Below are positions 23,974 through 32,594 of a stretch of DNA of 64,000 nucleotides, one piece after another. Made by a program: the position numbers and the translations under genes. How positions within the stretch are numbered: the stretch's first letter is position 1; every line of letters starts with the position of its first letter. Under the pieces are notes generated by a model that saw only the letters and a program-made list of their open reading frames with translations, was not told the DNA's origin and did not search any database. Source of the DNA: Hymenobacter pini (GTDB lineage Bacteria > Bacteroidota > Bacteroidia > Cytophagales > Hymenobacteraceae); assembly GCF_020421205.1 (NCBI RefSeq), contig NZ_JAIZZH010000008.1, positions 35,254-99,253 of the forward strand, read 5' to 3'.

Positions 23974-26304
23974 GTGGAAACCATACCTCACCATCACCCG
24001 GCACCACCGGAGCCTCCTCAGTCCACGGCTCCCGCTGCCGGTACCCAGACGGCCACCCTCAACATCGAGGGCATGACCTGCGCGTCCTGCTCCAACTTTG
24101 TGGAAAAGGCCCTGAACCGCACGCCCGGCGTTAAAAGCGCTACCGTGAACCTGGCCAGCGAAAAGGCCACTATCGAGTACCTGCCGAACCAGATTGACCG
24201 CGCGGGCCTGAAAGCCGCCGTGGAGCAGGCCGGCTACGGCGTGCACGAGCCGGCCGCCCCAGTTGCTGCCAATGTGCTAGCATCCGATGAGGAGCTGGAC
24301 GCGCGCAAGGCGCAGGCCTACCAGAAGCTCAAGCGTCGTTTCCAGGTGGCCGTGGGCCTGGCCGTGGTCATCATGCCGCTGAGCATGCTCATGCTCTGGC
24401 CGCGGATGATGAACCTGATTCCGACGCCGGTACTCAATTACCTCCTGTTGGCGCTGACGTTGCCGGTGCTCTTCTACAGCGGCCGGGAGTTCTACGTGTC
24501 GGCCTGGAACGGCTTTCGGCACCGCACCGCCAGCATGGACACGCTCATTGCCGTGGGCACGGGCGCGGCGTTTCTCTATAGCCTGGCCGCCACGCTCATC
24601 CCGCACTGGTTTATGCAGCGCGGCATCATGCCCGAGGTGTACTACGATACCACCGCCACCATCATTGCCCTGATTCTGCTGGGCAAGGTGCTCGAAAGCC
24701 GGGCCAAGTCCAAGACCTCGGCCGCCATCAAAGCCCTGATGGGGCTGCAAGCCAAAACGGCCCGCGTGGTGCGGGGCGGTCAGGAGCTAGATGTGCCCAT
24801 TGAGCAGGTGGTGCTCGGCGATGAAGTGGTGGTGCGCCCCGGCGAAAAGGTGGCCACCGACGGGGTGCTGCTCAGCGGCCACTCGGCCGTGGACGAGAGC
24901 ATGCTGACCGGCGAGAGTCTGCCGGTGGAAAAGAAGGAGGGTGACAACGTGTTCGGCGCTACCCTTAACAAAACCGGTTCCTTCCGCTTCCGCGTCACCA
25001 AGGTGGGCTCGGAAACCATGCTGGCCCAGATTGTGAAGCTGGTGGAAGAGGCCCAGGGCAGCCGCGCGCCCATCCAGCAGCTGGCCGACAAGGTCAGCGC
25101 CGTGTTCGTGCCCGTGGTCGTGATGATTGCCATTGTCACCTTCGTGCTCTGGTTTGACTTCGCCCCCGAAGCCACGCGCCTGCCACTGGCGCTGGTCAAC
25201 TTCGTGGCCGTGCTCATCATCGCCTGCCCCTGCGCGCTGGGCCTGGCTACGCCCACGGCCATTATGGTGGGTACGGGCAAGGGCGCCGAGCACGGCGTGC
25301 TGATTCGCAATGCCGAGGCGCTGGAAAAAGCCGAGAAGGTGACGACCGTGCTGCTCGACAAAACCGGTACCATCACCCAAGGCGAGCCCAGCGTGACAGA
25401 CTTCGTACCCGTAAGCGGCGCGGTGCCGGCCCAGCTGCTGCCGCTGCTGGCCGCCGTGGAGCGCCAGTCCGAGCACCCGCTGGCCGAGGCCGTGGTGCGC
25501 TACGCCGAGGCACAAAGCGCGGCGCCGCTGCCGGCTACGGCCTTCCAGGCCTACGAAGGCCGGGGGGCCGGGGCTACGGTGGAGGGCCAGCCCATTCTGC
25601 TGGGCAACCGGCGCCTGCTTGACGAGCACCAGGTGACGATTTCTGCCGCTACCGAGCAGGCCGCTGCGCAGCTACTCAGCCAGGCCAAGACGGTGCTGTA
25701 CGCCGCCGTCGGCGGGCAGGTGGCGGCCCTGATCGGCGTGGCCGACACGGTGCGCGCGTCCAGCCGGGCCGCCATCCAGGCCCTGCAGGCCGAGGGCATT
25801 GAGGTGGTGATGATGACGGGCGACAACCCTCAGACGGCTGCCAAGGTGGCCGAGCAGGTGGGTATCAAGCGCTACTTCGCCGAGGTGATGCCCGCCGACA
25901 AGGCGGGCAAAGTCAAGGAGCTGCAGGCCGAGGGCCGCGTGGTGGCCATGGTGGGCGACGGCATCAACGACGCCCCGGCGCTGGCCCAGGCCGACATTGG
26001 CCTGGCCATGGGCGGCGGCACCGACGTGGCCATGGAAGCGGCGGGCATTACGCTCATGCGCTCCGACTTGCAGGGCGTGGTCACGGCCATGGACCTGTCG
26101 CGCCAGACCATGCGCACCATCCGGCAGAACCTGTTTTTTGCCTTTATCTACAATACGCTGGGCATCCCGGTGGCAGCGGGACTGCTCTTTCCCTTCTTCG
26201 GCTGGCTGCTCTCGCCCATGCTGGCGGCCGGCGCCATGGCCCTGAGCTCGGTGTCGGTGCTGACCAATTCGCTGCGCCTGCGCGGCTACCAGCGGGCCGC
26301 GTAA
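23974..26304 (+). CDS. copA: Cu(I)-exporting P1B-type ATPase (CopA)
   Basis: 776 aa from a GTG at 23974, the first start in frame after the promoter element. A His/Pro-rich N-terminus leads to one HMA domain (GMTCASC at 33-39). The TM6 motif ACPCALG lies near residues 417-423. The phosphorylation site DKTGT is near 461, SEHPLAE marks the nucleotide domain, and GDGINDAPAL the hinge. The CPC motif and HMA indicate Cu(I)/Ag(I). It pumps cytosolic Cu(I) to the periplasm for the RND pump and oxidase. It is the first gene of a plus-strand operon with the cupredoxin and AraC genes. Confidence 0.93.
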   Translation: METIPHHHPAPPEPPQSTAPAAGTQTATLNIEGMTCASCSNFVEKALNRTPGVKSATVNLASEKATIEYLPNQIDRAGLKAAVEQAGYGVHEPAAPVAANVLASDEELDARKAQAYQKLKRRFQVAVGLAVVIMPLSMLMLWPRMMNLIPTPVLNYLLLALTLPVLFYSGREFYVSAWNGFRHRTASMDTLIAVGTGAAFLYSLAATLIPHWFMQRGIMPEVYYDTTATIIALILLGKVLESRAKSKTSAAIKALMGLQAKTARVVRGGQELDVPIEQVVLGDEVVVRPGEKVATDGVLLSGHSAVDESMLTGESLPVEKKEGDNVFGATLNKTGSFRFRVTKVGSETMLAQIVKLVEEAQGSRAPIQQLADKVSAVFVPVVVMIAIVTFVLWFDFAPEATRLPLALVNFVAVLIIACPCALGLATPTAIMVGTGKGAEHGVLIRNAEALEKAEKVTTVLLDKTGTITQGEPSVTDFVPVSGAVPAQLLPLLAAVERQSEHPLAEAVVRYAEAQSAAPLPATAFQAYEGRGAGATVEGQPILLGNRRLLDEHQVTISAATEQAAAQLLSQAKTVLYAAVGGQVAALIGVADTVRASSRAAIQALQAEGIEVVMMTGDNPQTAAKVAEQVGIKRYFAEVMPADKAGKVKELQAEGRVVAMVGDGINDAPALAQADIGLAMGGGTDVAMEAAGITLMRSDLQGVVTAMDLSRQTMRTIRQNLFFAFIYNTLGIPVAAGLLFPFFGWLLSPMLAAGAMALSSVSVLTNSLRLRGYQRAA

Positions 26305-26342
26305 GGTGCCGGCCCTTTTCTTTCCCTTTTGTACCCTTTTCG

Positions 26343-26720
26343 ATGGATACTGCGCAAATAATCGTGACCTTGGTGGGCGCCGGCCTGCTGGGGTTTGTCG
26401 GCTGGTTTTTCTTTTTGGCTCCGCACCGGGTAGCGACGGCCGTTTCCTCGTCGGCGGGCATCCAGCAAGTTGACATCATGGTTAAGGGCGGCTACTCGCC
26501 CGACGTCATCGAAGTAGAGCACGGCAAGCCGGTGCAGCTCAACTTTTACCGCGACGAGGAGAACAGCTGCTCCGAGGAGCTGCTGCTGCCGGACTTCAAT
26601 ATCCGGCGCGACCTGGCTCCGTTTAAAACCACGGCCATTGAGTTGTTGCCCCAGCAAGCCGGTACCTTTGAGTTTACCTGCGGCATGCACATGCTGCGGG
26701 GCCGCCTGGTCGTAAAATGA
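26343..26720 (+). CDS. Membrane-anchored cupredoxin-domain protein
   Basis: 125 aa. An N-terminal TM helix (about 5-26) is followed by a periplasmic cupredoxin-like domain of the EfeO/plastocyanin type, with NSCSEEL and the C-terminal FTCGMHM ligand motif (Cys, His, Met). It begins 38 bp after copA and overlaps the AraC gene by 4 bp, so it belongs to the same operon. It may receive Cu from CopA in the periplasm. Confidence 0.82.
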   Translation: MDTAQIIVTLVGAGLLGFVGWFFFLAPHRVATAVSSSAGIQQVDIMVKGGYSPDVIEVEHGKPVQLNFYRDEENSCSEELLLPDFNIRRDLAPFKTTAIELLPQQAGTFEFTCGMHMLRGRLVVK

Positions 26721-27352
26721 TGACACTACCACAGTCCGCCTCTTCCGTATTGCCGGCCCCCGCGGCGGGGGCGGTCCGTCTGTCCATTCGCAACATGGTG
26801 TGCCCCCGCTGCCTGCGTGTGGTGCGGCGCGAGCTGGAAAAGGCCGGGCTGCTAGTAGACGGCGTGGCGCTGGGCGCCGCCAACGTGCGCACAGCCGACG
26901 GCGGGCCCGTGAGTGAGGAAGCAGCGCGAGTCGCCCTGCAGGCGTATGGGTTTGCTTTGGTCGACGACCCGCGCGACCAGCTGATTGAGCACGTCAAGGC
27001 CGTGGTGGTGGAGCTGATTCACTACACGCCCCCCGAGCAGCAGCCCTTCCATACCTACTCTCACTATATCAGCGAGCGGGTGGGCCGGGCCTACGCCTAC
27101 TTATCCCACCAGTTCTCGGTGCGGGAGGGGCTGACGCTGGAGAAGTACATCATCCGCCAAAAGGTGGAGCGCGCTAAGGAGCTGCTCAGCTACCAGGACG
27201 CCAAGGTAGCCGAGGTGGCCGCGCGCCTGGGTTACAGCAGCGCGGCGCACCTGACCAACCAGTTTCGCCAGGTCACGGGCATGACGCCCTCCGAGTTTCA
27301 GGCCCTGGGCCCCGGCAGCGCCGGCCGCCAGGGCCTGGAAACCCTTTCCTAG
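26717..27352 (+). CDS. AraC-family regulator with N-terminal HMA-like metal segment (second copy)
   Basis: 211 aa, start ATG overlapping the cupredoxin stop by 4 bp. After a 20-residue Ala/Pro lead comes an HMA-like segment with IRNMVCPRCLRVV (CxxC near 29-32) and the spacing of a beta-alpha-beta fold. A helical linker follows (LIEHVKAVVVELIHY), then an AraC domain with AEVAARLGYSSAAHLTNQF and TGMTPSEFQ. The order and motifs match the regulator at 12802-13398, so the two are paralogues. It probably activates the copA operon and related copper genes in response to Cu(I). Confidence 0.82.
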   Translation: MMTLPQSASSVLPAPAAGAVRLSIRNMVCPRCLRVVRRELEKAGLLVDGVALGAANVRTADGGPVSEEAARVALQAYGFALVDDPRDQLIEHVKAVVVELIHYTPPEQQPFHTYSHYISERVGRAYAYLSHQFSVREGLTLEKYIIRQKVERAKELLSYQDAKVAEVAARLGYSSAAHLTNQFRQVTGMTPSEFQALGPGSAGRQGLETLS

Positions 27353-27468
27353 CCGCCCAGGGCTGGAAACTTTACAAGCAGTTAGGCCGAATCGTGGGTA
27401 AACGTGAGCGTAACTCCACCGTTTAGCTAGGATACCTTTTTTGTTTCCTCCGCCTTAACGACTCCCCT

Positions 27469-28098
27469 ATGTTCCGTTCCCTTCGCCTCCCCCTGCTGGC
27501 CGCTCTGCTCTCCCTGGGCTCCTTGGCCGCGTGCAATAAAGATGACTCCGACGGCCTGAAAGTGCAGGCCCACGACGACAACGTGTTCATGAAGCAAATG
27601 CACGCGATGATGGACCAGATGATGGCCATGACCAAAACGCAGGACCCCGACCACGATTTTGCCATGATGATGAAGATGCACCACCAGGGCGCCGTCACCA
27701 TGAGCCAGGAGGAACTGCGCAGCGGCAAAGACGCCGACATGAAGCAAATGGCTCAGGCCATCATCACCAAGCAGCAGGCCGAGATTCAGCAGCTGGATGC
27801 CTTTCTGAGCAGCCACACGCCCCAGCAGCCTGCTGTGCCCGAGTTCAACATGAAGCAGATGGAGAGCATGGAGCGCATGATGCAGGCCAACGACCTACGC
27901 CCGCTCACCGGCGACATCGACTATGATTTTGCCCAGCTGATGGTGGACCACCACCGCAGCGCCATGGAGAATTCCCAGGCAGAAATTGAGTACGGCCGCA
28001 CAACGACCATGAAAACGCTGGCCCACAACATCATTGATGACCAGGAGATGGAAATCAAGGAGTTGCAAGCCTGGCTGCTGGCTCACAAAAAGTTTTAG
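27469..28098 (+). CDS. DUF305 lipoprotein (second copy)
   Basis: 209 aa with lipobox SLAAC near residue 20. It has two DUF305 units: DHDFAMMMKMHHQGAVTMSQ and DYDFAQLMVDHHRSAMENSQ, with Met-rich helices (FMKQMHAMMDQMMAM) between signal and first unit. It is an envelope metal-binding protein, paralogous to 21030-21761. It starts 116 bp after the AraC stop; a T-rich TACCTTTTTTG at 27433-27443 may be a -7-like element, so it may have its own promoter. Confidence 0.8.
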   Translation: MFRSLRLPLLAALLSLGSLAACNKDDSDGLKVQAHDDNVFMKQMHAMMDQMMAMTKTQDPDHDFAMMMKMHHQGAVTMSQEELRSGKDADMKQMAQAIITKQQAEIQQLDAFLSSHTPQQPAVPEFNMKQMESMERMMQANDLRPLTGDIDYDFAQLMVDHHRSAMENSQAEIEYGRTTTMKTLAHNIIDDQEMEIKELQAWLLAHKKF

Positions 28099-28123
28099 CG
28101 GCCCGGTTTCTCCGTTACTATGC

Positions 28124-28151
28124 AAGAGCGGCTTCTTCGGAAGCCGCTCTT
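28124..28151 (+). terminator. Strong hairpin terminator after the DUF305 gene
   Basis: Perfect 12-bp arms (28124-28135 and 28140-28151) with a TTCG tetraloop, ending in TCTT and followed by T-rich bases. It lies 25 bp after the stop codon. Confidence 0.8.
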
Positions 28152-28180
28152 CTGATTTCCTGACCGTCCACCAACTGCCT

Positions 28181-28495
28181 ATGGTGCATGCACTGCTCCA
28201 CTTGCTCGTGCCTGGCGTCGTGGCGCTGCTTTTTTACCGGCCACGCTGGCGCCGGGCCTGGCTGATCCTGGCGGCGGCGTTGCTGCTGGACGTGGACCAC
28301 CTCTGGGCCACGCCTATGTTCGACCCCAACCGGTGCAGCATCAACTTCCACCCGCTGCACACCTACTGGGCCATGGGCGTCTACGGGCTACTACTGCTGC
28401 CGCCGGTGACCCGCGTGTGGGCGGTGGGCTTTCTGCTGCACATGATTCTTGATTACGCCGAGTGCCTGCAACTGGGCGTGCTGCTGCCGCGCTGA
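28181..28495 (+). CDS. DUF6122 membrane protein
   Basis: 104 aa from the ATG at 28181 (MVHALLHLLVPGVVALLFY); longer frames overlap the terminator hairpin and are rejected. It shows the DUF6122 motifs: LLDVDHLWATPMFDPNRCSI, FHPLHTYWAM and LLHMILDYAE, in three or four hydrophobic segments. It is the same domain as in the lipoprotein fusion at 6631-7404. Conserved Asp/His residues suggest a membrane metal site. It is followed by the DUF4396 gene. Confidence 0.72.
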   Translation: MVHALLHLLVPGVVALLFYRPRWRRAWLILAAALLLDVDHLWATPMFDPNRCSINFHPLHTYWAMGVYGLLLLPPVTRVWAVGFLLHMILDYAECLQLGVLLPR

Positions 28496-28546
28496 ATTCG
28501 GCAGCCGCTACTTGGCTTGATTCTACTACTCCCTACTGCCCCGCTG

Positions 28547-29524
28547 ATGCATTCCATGAATACCCCGCTGTTTCCTGAGTACTTATTGTGGAGTTGGTTT
28601 ATCCTGACGGCCCTATCCGTGGCCTACGTGGCCTGGGACCTGTTTACCAGCACCCCCGAAATGAAAGTGATGAAGTGGGGCTGGGTGCTGGTGACCCTGT
28701 ATACCGGGCCGGTGGGCCTGCTGGTATATTGGTTTTCGTGCCGGGAGCCCGCGCCCGGCACCCACGAGCAGTTCGTGGCCCCGCTCTGGAAGCAGGCCGT
28801 GGGCTCCACCATTCACTGCGCGGCCGGTGACGCGACCGGTATTATCGTGGCCGCCGCCATCACTGGCTACTTTGGCCTGCCCATGGGCGTGGACATCTGG
28901 CTGGAGTACGCCGCTGGCTTTGCGTTCGGGCTGTTCATCTTCCAGGCCCTGTTTATGAAGGACATGATGCGCATGAGCTACGGCGAGGCCCTGCGCAGCT
29001 CGTTTCTGCCCGAGTGGATGTCGATGAACGCCATGATGGCCGGCATGCTGCCCACGATGGTGATTCTGATGACCCGCGATATGCGGGCCATGGAAGCCAG
29101 TTCCCCCTGGTTCTGGGCCTCGATGTCGGCCGCGACGCTGGTGGGCGTGGCCGTGGCCTACCCCGTCAACTGGTGGCTGGTCAAGCACCAGCTCAAGCAC
29201 GGCATGGGCACCGAGCGGGCGCTGGGTAAAGGCGGGGCCACGGTAGCGGCCGGACCCGCGCACGCGGGCATGGCCATGCCGGGCATGGTGCATAACGCGC
29301 CCCCGATGGCCGCCGGCGCGCACGCGGGCCACACCATGCCGGAGATGCCCACGGCCGGCACCGTGGCGCCGGTATCGCCCGCGCGCAAGGCCCTGGTCAC
29401 GGTGCTCACCCTGCTGCTGCTGGCGGCCGGCTACTACCTCGCCGCCCGGTTCGGCGACCTGTCGATGCGGCCCGGCCAGCCCATGGACATGCCCGGCATG
29501 GCGATGCCCGGTATGACGCACTAA
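28547..29524 (+). CDS. DUF4396 membrane protein with His/Met-rich loop
   Basis: 325 aa from the ATG at 28547 (MHSMNTPLFPEYLLWSWF); 28556 is an alternative. The first 220 residues are a DUF4396 domain with about six membrane segments and conserved WDLF, IHCAAGDATGI and YPVNWWLVKHQLKHGMG. A loop rich in Ala, Met and His (AHAGMAMPGMVHN, HAGHTMPEM) follows, then another TM helix and a Met-rich tail (MDMPGMAMPGMTH). These motifs point to copper binding. It is the end of the copper island on this side; the next gene is unrelated. Confidence 0.72.
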   Translation: MHSMNTPLFPEYLLWSWFILTALSVAYVAWDLFTSTPEMKVMKWGWVLVTLYTGPVGLLVYWFSCREPAPGTHEQFVAPLWKQAVGSTIHCAAGDATGIIVAAAITGYFGLPMGVDIWLEYAAGFAFGLFIFQALFMKDMMRMSYGEALRSSFLPEWMSMNAMMAGMLPTMVILMTRDMRAMEASSPWFWASMSAATLVGVAVAYPVNWWLVKHQLKHGMGTERALGKGGATVAAGPAHAGMAMPGMVHNAPPMAAGAHAGHTMPEMPTAGTVAPVSPARKALVTVLTLLLLAAGYYLAARFGDLSMRPGQPMDMPGMAMPGMTH

Positions 29525-29611
29525 GCGGGACGACGAACGGATTTCGGCGGGCAAACTTGCAAACCCCGGGGTTCTGCGCATCTTAGTAATCCCATTTATC
29601 CCGCCCCGTCA

Positions 29612-30859
29612 ATGCCCGCATCGTTACCGCCCCTCATTCAGCAATACAAAGCCGATTCCGAGTCCGTTTACAACACCTGGTTCATCAACAACGAGGAGCG
29701 CCTGAAGGCGTTTCGCTCCATCCGGCGCGGGGTGCAGCAGGTGGTCAAGGACATCAAGGCGGGCAGCTTCGGCAACGACTTCAAGGGCACGTCGCTGGAG
29801 TTCGTGCTCAGCGTCATCAGCGAGCAGAAGCAGGTATTTCAGGGCGCGGCCCATCCCTTCTACTGGAAGCCCAAGCTGCGCATTCCGGACATCTACGAGC
29901 ACGAGGACAACAAGCGTGCTTTCGGTCAGTTTCTGGAAAGCTGCCTGGCCGCCACTACTGAGCAGCAGTTGCTCAAGGAAATTGACCTACTCGACCGCCG
30001 CAAAATCAAGGGCCTGGGCCCGGCCGTAGCCAGCATCCTCTACTTCCTGCACCCGACGCTGATGCCGCCCTTTAACACGGCCATCGTTAACGGGTTCAAC
30101 GCCCTGTTCGGGGAGAAAATCAAGCTGGGTTCCTGGTCGGAGTACCTGCGCATGCGTGAGCGGCTGCGCGACCTGAATCAGGAGCACCGCCAGCACCTGA
30201 GCCTCGACTACGGCGCCTTGAGCGGCCTGCTCTTCGACGTGGGCGTGAAGAAGATGATTGCCGGCGACCAGCAGTTTGCGTCCGACGAGGACCGGGACAA
30301 GTACCAGCAGCAGGCCCGCAAGCGCCACCAGGAGGTGCAAACCGAGGCCCAGGAGGAAAACCAGCACACCGAGATGCAGCACCACCTGCTGCGCGTGGGT
30401 AAAGCCCTGGGTTGCGACGTAACGACGGCCATCAACGACCGCAACCGCCTCTGCCAGGGTCAGAAGCTCTCCTTCCTCTGCCTCGACCAGCACCCGGAAC
30501 TGCCCGTCCCGGCCGACGTGGCCACCACCATCCGCCTGATTGACGTGGTGTGGTTCGCGCCCGGCACCAACCGTGTGGTGGCTGCCTTCGAGGTAGAGAA
30601 AAGCACCAGCATCTACTCGGGCATCCTGCGCCTGACCGACCTGGCCTTCTCCATGCCCGAGCACGAAACGGCGCTTTACCTAGTGGTGCCCGATGCCCGC
30701 GAGAAGGAAGTGCAGGCCCAGCTTTCGCGCCCGGCCATCCGGGCCGCCGGGGCCACCATTCATTACATCCTGTTTTCGGAATTGCGCCAGCACTGTGAGG
30801 CGCTGTGCAAGTTTGGCGACACCCCGGCCGCGATGCGCAAGATTGCGCGCTCGGTGTAG
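29612..30859 (+). CDS. Putative PD-(D/E)XK nuclease of a restriction-type system
   Basis: 415 aa. The N-terminal half is helical with a helix-hairpin-helix-like GLGPAVASILYFLHP near residue 133. The C-terminal part has LIDVVWF followed by VVAAFEVEKSTSIYSG, matching the D...(E/D)xK active site (about D308 and E323-K325) of PD-(D/E)XK enzymes. No methyltransferase gene is nearby, so a classical type II restriction pair is not visible. It precedes a second nuclease gene by 34 bp. The function is inferred from motif pattern only. Confidence 0.55.
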   Translation: MPASLPPLIQQYKADSESVYNTWFINNEERLKAFRSIRRGVQQVVKDIKAGSFGNDFKGTSLEFVLSVISEQKQVFQGAAHPFYWKPKLRIPDIYEHEDNKRAFGQFLESCLAATTEQQLLKEIDLLDRRKIKGLGPAVASILYFLHPTLMPPFNTAIVNGFNALFGEKIKLGSWSEYLRMRERLRDLNQEHRQHLSLDYGALSGLLFDVGVKKMIAGDQQFASDEDRDKYQQQARKRHQEVQTEAQEENQHTEMQHHLLRVGKALGCDVTTAINDRNRLCQGQKLSFLCLDQHPELPVPADVATTIRLIDVVWFAPGTNRVVAAFEVEKSTSIYSGILRLTDLAFSMPEHETALYLVVPDAREKEVQAQLSRPAIRAAGATIHYILFSELRQHCEALCKFGDTPAAMRKIARSV

Positions 30860-30893
30860 CTGCCCTCGCTTCCGAAATAATGATTGACTAAAA

Positions 30894-32093
30894 GTGGAGC
30901 TTATTACGCAATACCCGTGGCTACCTGTGCTCGGAGTGCTAGCCGGGGTAGTGTTGCTGCTGGCTTGGAATAACCGACTCGCAAAGGCATTGGCAGCAGA
31001 AAAGAGCCGCCTGTATAAAGAGTATCAATCGAAGACTGGTGAGCTGAACATCCGCGAGAAAGTTTTGGACCAGCGTACTTCTGAGCTGGAACGCTTGGAA
31101 AAGCTGTTGACGGAGAAAAGCAAAAGTTTCCCTTGGCTTGCCGGCGCAATTGCGGACCTAGTGCTGCTGAATAACAACCAGGTTGCCGATTATCTGGCCT
31201 TTAAGCCCCGCCCCGCCAAATCGTCGGCACTGGCAGTCCGGGAGGTAGGAAAAGAAAAGCGCATACTGGCGGCTCAACTAAAACACCTGCAGTACGTCAT
31301 CAATCAGTACGAGGGACTGTTTCCTTTCCTAACGGAGTTCCGAGAGGGTGAAATTGAGGAAGCCCTGCTGGAGATAAAGGACACGTTTGGCGAACAAACA
31401 GCACCAGAAGCGGACCCGGTTACTGTCTTTCTCACAGCCGGCGAGTACAACAGTCTTTCCACAACAGAGCGGAACCAGCGGGCTTTGGAGCGCTACATGC
31501 AGGGCCGGAAGAGCCCTTACCAGCTGGGGCGGGACTACGAGCGTTACGTAGGCTATTTGTATGAGCGCGAAGGCTACAGTGTTTCCTATTTCGGCATTGA
31601 GAATGGCAAGGAGGACTTAGGCCGGGACTTGATATGCCGCAAGGACGGCAACACGCTCATCGTGCAGTGCAAATTCTGGAGCAAGCATAAGCTCATCCAT
31701 GAGAAGCACATCAACCAGCTATTCGGTACAACGGTCAAATTCTACTTGGATTCAACCCAAAAGAAGCTAGCAGACCAGCAGCTGCACCTTTTTCCGCAAC
31801 TGCTCGCTGCCAGCAACATCTCCGGGGTCTTTTGCACTTCCACAGTGTTGTCGGATACGGCTCGCAAGTTCGCCCAAGCGTTAGGCATTCAGGTACGTGA
31901 GCAGGTCAAATTGGGAGCCTTCCCCATGATAAAATGCCACATCAGCCCTGCCACGGGTGAACGAATTTACCACCTGCCCTTCGACCAGATGTATGACCGA
32001 ACCAAGTTAGATAAGGCAGGAGAGTTTTATGCGTTGACCGTCGCAGAAGCGGAAGCCAAGGGCTTTCGAAGAGCTTGGCGGTGGCGTGGCTAG
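30894..32093 (+). CDS. Mrr-type restriction endonuclease with N-terminal membrane anchor
   Basis: 399 aa from a GTG at 30894. A single TM helix (about 9-25) precedes a coiled coil (28-75). The C-terminal half has the Mrr_cat motifs: QLGRDYERYVGYLYEREGY, then GKEDLGRDLICRKDG and TLIVQCKFW, giving D and QxK catalytic residues. Mrr proteins cut modified DNA; a membrane-anchored form might act on incoming DNA. It probably forms one unit with the nuclease gene upstream. It has lower GC than the copper genes. Confidence 0.75.
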   Translation: MELITQYPWLPVLGVLAGVVLLLAWNNRLAKALAAEKSRLYKEYQSKTGELNIREKVLDQRTSELERLEKLLTEKSKSFPWLAGAIADLVLLNNNQVADYLAFKPRPAKSSALAVREVGKEKRILAAQLKHLQYVINQYEGLFPFLTEFREGEIEEALLEIKDTFGEQTAPEADPVTVFLTAGEYNSLSTTERNQRALERYMQGRKSPYQLGRDYERYVGYLYEREGYSVSYFGIENGKEDLGRDLICRKDGNTLIVQCKFWSKHKLIHEKHINQLFGTTVKFYLDSTQKKLADQQLHLFPQLLAASNISGVFCTSTVLSDTARKFAQALGIQVREQVKLGAFPMIKCHISPATGERIYHLPFDQMYDRTKLDKAGEFYALTVAEAEAKGFRRAWRWRG

Positions 32094-32117
32094 CCGGATA
32101 AGAGTTAATGTCGCTTG

Positions 32118-32256
32118 TACGTAGCATTAAATGGTTTTTTAGCTATTAATGCAATGTGTAAGCATCATTATCAGCTGTTTGAAGTGATTAAAAGTATACT
32201 TATTAATGCTATCTTTGCGTAACATTAACCCGTAAATTGGTCGTTAATGCTACGTA
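32118..32256. promoter_or_regulatory. hipBA promoter-operator with repeated TTAATGC motifs
   Basis: AT-rich region with TATCTTTG at 32210-32217, an exact -7 box on the plus strand. The 13-bp arms TACGTAGCATTAA (32118-32130) and TTAATGCTACGTA (32244-32256) are perfect reverse complements about 110 bp apart. Further copies of ATTAATGC lie between them (about 32145 and 32203). HipB proteins bind repeated inverted boxes, so this is the likely autoregulatory operator, with the outer pair suited to looping. Confidence 0.6.
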
Positions 32257-32267
32257 AACGTGTCATT

Positions 32268-32594
32268 ATGGATTGGTACGCTTTAACAGACCTTGCAGCG
32301 GTCAAGGAAATTGGCCGCAACCTGCAGTTGATTCGCTTGAATCAGGATATCTCCCAGCAGGAATTAGCTACTCAGACGGGTCTGAGTCGTCTCACGATTA
32401 GTCAGGTAGAAAACGGTCGGCCGGCTTCCACCTTGACGCTGGTGCAGTTACTACGGGCACTGGGGCGCCTGGATGTGCTGGAAGTCTTGGAAGAATCCGC
32501 AACTATCAGTCCCTTGCAGGCTGCAAAACTGGCGCGACAACAACGGCAGCGGGCCAGCCGCCGGGATGAGGATACCACTGCTCCTGGACTATGA
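32268..32594 (+). CDS. hipB: HipB-like antitoxin (XRE family)
   Basis: 108 aa from the ATG at 32268; the frame is open to an ATG at 32247, which lies inside the operator arm. A Cro/C1-type helix-turn-helix covers about 20-75 (QQELATQTGLSRLTISQVEN). The C-terminal tail is Gln/Arg-rich and probably contacts HipA. The stop overlaps the HipA start by 4 bp, as usual for this pair. It neutralises HipA and represses the operon. Confidence 0.87.
   Translation: MDWYALTDLAAVKEIGRNLQLIRLNQDISQQELATQTGLSRLTISQVENGRPASTLTLVQLLRALGRLDVLEVLEESATISPLQAAKLARQQRQRASRRDEDTTAPGL

Noticed and set aside
29562..29573. 12-bp palindrome AACCCCGGGGTT before the nuclease gene
   Set aside because: Short, GC-rich, and single; such palindromes are expected by chance in this DNA.
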